Shown here in pieces: positions 61,604 to 64,000 of a DNA stretch of 64,000 nucleotides. The notes under the pieces were generated by a model. The model worked only from the letters and a program-made list of their open reading frames with translations. It had not been told where the DNA came from and ran no database searches. This DNA comes from Palsa-744 sp963734815 (GTDB lineage: Bacteria; Actinomycetota; Thermoleophilia; Solirubrobacterales; Solirubrobacteraceae): the NCBI GenBank assembly GCA_963734815.1, contig CAVTIH010000002.1:1612001-1676000 (forward strand). The letters are read 5' to 3'. The translations under genes and the position numbers were made by a program. The stretch's first letter is position 1; the number at the start of each line of letters is the position of its first letter.

Positions 61604-61834
61604 ATGGCAGCGGAACCGGAGCACCAGCTCGTGCATGTGACGCTCACCGGTGGGCGCAGCGGCGAGTACGTCATCACCGAGGAGCGCCCTGGTGGGAAGC
61701 TCACGCTCGTACCGGACACGTCGTGGGAGGCGAGGCTCGCCCGCCACGGGGAGCGGCACATGACCCCCGAGGAGTTCGATGCGTTCATGGCCGAGCACGG
61801 GCCGCACATGGGTCCCCCTGACGGCGAGGGGTAG
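61604..61834 (+). CDS. Small hypothetical protein, possible antitoxin
   Basis: The 76-aa protein starts at ATG 61604 (or 61595). It contains 'VTLTGGRSGEYVITEERPGG' and an acidic C-terminus ('MTPEEFDAFMAEHGPHMGPP'). Its stop is three bases before the next gene. Size, acidity and pairing with a compact RelE-like candidate suggest a toxin-antitoxin pair, but no motif proves this. Confidence 0.5.
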   Translation: MAAEPEHQLVHVTLTGGRSGEYVITEERPGGKLTLVPDTSWEARLARHGERHMTPEEFDAFMAEHGPHMGPPDGEG

Positions 61835-61837
61835 CCC

Positions 61838-62203
61838 ATGCCCACATCAGAGCTGCGCTTTCCGGCGCGCTTCGATGCTGACCTCCTCGACGAGCATCTG
61901 GAACGCTCCACGCCCGCCGGCCGAACGGCCGGCGAAGTCGCCCGACGCGAATACGAGCGGGACGGCATCCCTCGATCGCATCTGAAGCCCTGCGAAGCCG
62001 AAGGACGCGACGGGAACCTTCCTCACTGCTTCAAGGTCTACGTTCCACATCCCGACGGCTTCTGGGGCATGGTCTTCGAGATCGTTGTCCCCCCTCACGA
62101 ACAAGCTCATCTGCGATACCTCGCCTTTGGTGTCCGCCACCACCCCAAGGCCTCCAACGCGCTCACCGTTTACCAGCTCGCCGACCGGCAGCTGAACAGC
62201 TGA
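61838..62203 (+). CDS. Hypothetical protein, weakly RelE/ParE-like
   Basis: The 121-aa protein has an Arg-rich helical head ('AGRTAGEVARREYERDGIPR') and a strand-rich part ('HCFKVYVPHPDGFWGMVFEI', 'HLRYLAFGVRHHPKASNALT') ending 'VYQLADRQLN'. The strand order with a final Arg/Tyr tail resembles RelE-type mRNA interferases in a loose way. Function unproven. Confidence 0.5.
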   Translation: MPTSELRFPARFDADLLDEHLERSTPAGRTAGEVARREYERDGIPRSHLKPCEAEGRDGNLPHCFKVYVPHPDGFWGMVFEIVVPPHEQAHLRYLAFGVRHHPKASNALTVYQLADRQLNS

Positions 62204-62330
62204 AACGGAACGCTCGCGCGGCGGGAAGCCCTGCGCCCGTCGAGGCGGCGACGGCTACCCGTCCGCCGCACCACCTCCGTCGGAATAGAGAACGAGGAGA
62301 GCCATCCACACGACCGAAACGGAGCCAGAC

Positions 62331-62927
62331 ATGAACAACACACGCGAGCTGGTGCTGACCTATCAGGGCATGAACGGATTCGACGGGCTATGTCACGTCC
62401 GCGTGTACGAGCAGCCGGGACAGCTGCCGACGGTGATTGCCGGCGCGCTGGAGGACAACCCCGGGACCTCGATCACGAACGCGATCGAGATGGTCGCCGC
62501 CGCCGTGCAGCGCAGCCAGTTCCAGGACGGACGCGAGTTCCGACTGATCGAGCACTATTCGGACACGATTGACCGCCGCGGCACCCCGACGTACGCGCTG
62601 ATCCACTTCGAGCACCGAGCCATCCACGAGCGCCCGGAGGACCCTCGCAACCACGCTGGTCAGATCGTCGTCCTCACCAAAAATTCCACGGAGGAGCCCG
62701 CTGTCGCACACGGCGAGGAGATCGAGGGAGATTTCCGCAACCCGCGCTGGCAGCCGATTCATGACGTCGAGAAGCTGTTGGGCTGCAAGGTCGCCACGTG
62801 GCCGCCGGGCACCTATACCGCCCAAGCCGTGGGCGATGAACAGGGAGAGCAGCTACGGCTGCGGCTCGCCGCACAGGCACGCCGCAGGAGCGCCGAAATC
62901 GTCGACGCGGTCGAAGGCGACATCTGA
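62331..62927 (+). CDS. Hypothetical protein
   Basis: The 198-aa protein has a conserved-looking core: 'ITNAIEMVAAAVQRSQFQDG', 'YALIHFEHRAIHERPEDPRN' and 'WQPIHDVEKLLGCKVATWPP', with a charged tail. It is cytoplasmic and of unknown role; similar genes accompany replication modules of actinobacterial elements as far as I recall. It is preceded by an AAACGGAG site. Confidence 0.55.
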   Translation: MNNTRELVLTYQGMNGFDGLCHVRVYEQPGQLPTVIAGALEDNPGTSITNAIEMVAAAVQRSQFQDGREFRLIEHYSDTIDRRGTPTYALIHFEHRAIHERPEDPRNHAGQIVVLTKNSTEEPAVAHGEEIEGDFRNPRWQPIHDVEKLLGCKVATWPPGTYTAQAVGDEQGEQLRLRLAAQARRRSAEIVDAVEGDI

Positions 62928-62989
62928 GTCGCTGAGTCATTCGAGTGCCCCCGCGGGTGCTGGCCGGCAAGGAGTCCGGCCCGATCAAT

Positions 62990-63093
62990 GGGCACAAACG
63001 GGCACAAGACCGGCTTTAAGGCTCTGAGAAAGTGCGCTCCGGCGGAGCAAGCGGGAGGTCAAACCGATTGGGCACAAGCCGAAATTTGTGCCC
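62990..63093. repeat. GGGCACAA boxes, right end of element 2
   Basis: GGGCACAA occurs at 62990, at 63000 (10 bases apart) and at 63070, and in reverse (ATTTGTGCCC) at 63084-63093. The reverse box is identical to the tandem boxes at 47756-47775 near the other end. Probable integrase arm-type sites. Confidence 0.55.
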
Positions 63094-63184
63094 AAACCCG
63101 CTGCGAAAGCCCGCAAAGTGTAGGTTTTTGAGTGGAAGACCGCCGTCTCTGCCAAAGCCGCTTTTTGGCTTGAATAAAAGGGAT

Positions 63185-64000
<816 letters not shown>

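Noticed and set aside
61153..61968. Minus-strand 271-codon open frame over the non-coding region of element 2
   Set aside because: It is Ser/Arg/Pro-rich, crosses the inverted repeat and overlaps two better small genes on the other strand.

Overview
The window is high-GC DNA from a soil-type actinobacterium. Several secreted proteins share a basic C-terminal module (around 'LRRHRRLALTV') and long Thr- or Gly-rich linkers. Together with four cytochrome P450s and the absence of mycolic-acid or sporulation genes, this points to the class Thermoleophilia (Solirubrobacterales or Conexibacter-like). That placement is inference, not proof. The window is unusually rich in mobile DNA: two tRNA-targeted integrative elements, the edge of a third, two identical IS630-type copies, one IS1380, one IS3 and an IS66 relic.

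Layout: 1-8.3 kb is accessory DNA: an AraC-type regulator end, an atypical response regulator, an AT-richer DUF262-HEPN pair, small hypotheticals, an AAA ATPase, IS630 copy 1, and a TIR-domain gene cut off by an IS66 relic. From 8.5 to 15.2 kb come a P450, an NTF2-like protein, a Phd/VapC toxin-antitoxin pair, secreted proteins, an SDR and a LuxR-type regulator. From 15.2 to 24.4 kb there is an IclR regulator with a palindromic operator, and a tightly packed minus-strand operon: PadR regulator, two ABC ATPases (one degenerate), an FtsX/MacB-type permease, a DUF2600 terpene synthase and a P450. A second degenerate ABC ATPase lies upstream, with an IS1380 inserted just before it. From 26 to 29.4 kb are two divergent unknown genes and a VapBC45-like module.

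Element 1 (29404-40673) is bounded by a tRNA-Lys 3' fragment and the intact tRNA-Lys(TTT). It carries a tyrosine integrase, secreted proteins, a P450, a HAD phosphatase and an IS3 inside a secreted-protein gene. The backbone from 40.7 to 47.6 kb has a Gly-rich secreted protein, an FprA-like reductase, a limonene-epoxide-hydrolase-like gene, tRNA-Val, a DUF2993 protein, a fourth P450 and tRNA-Asp(GTC).

Element 2 (47633-63257) is bounded by a perfect 43-bp repeat of the tRNA-Asp 3' end. It carries integrase, excisionase-like, coupling-protein and replication-relaxation genes plus several strong inverted repeats, so it looks like a mobilizable element. Its cargo is a four-gene operon: a DNA methyltransferase, a phosphoribosyltransferase-like protein (PRTase-CE type, interrupted by IS630 copy 2), an ORC/CDC6-like P-loop ATPase and a 318-aa Rossmann-like protein, with a divergent dUTPase. 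This is the best candidate in the window for an undescribed defence system. Past 63257 begins a second element with a large serine recombinase.
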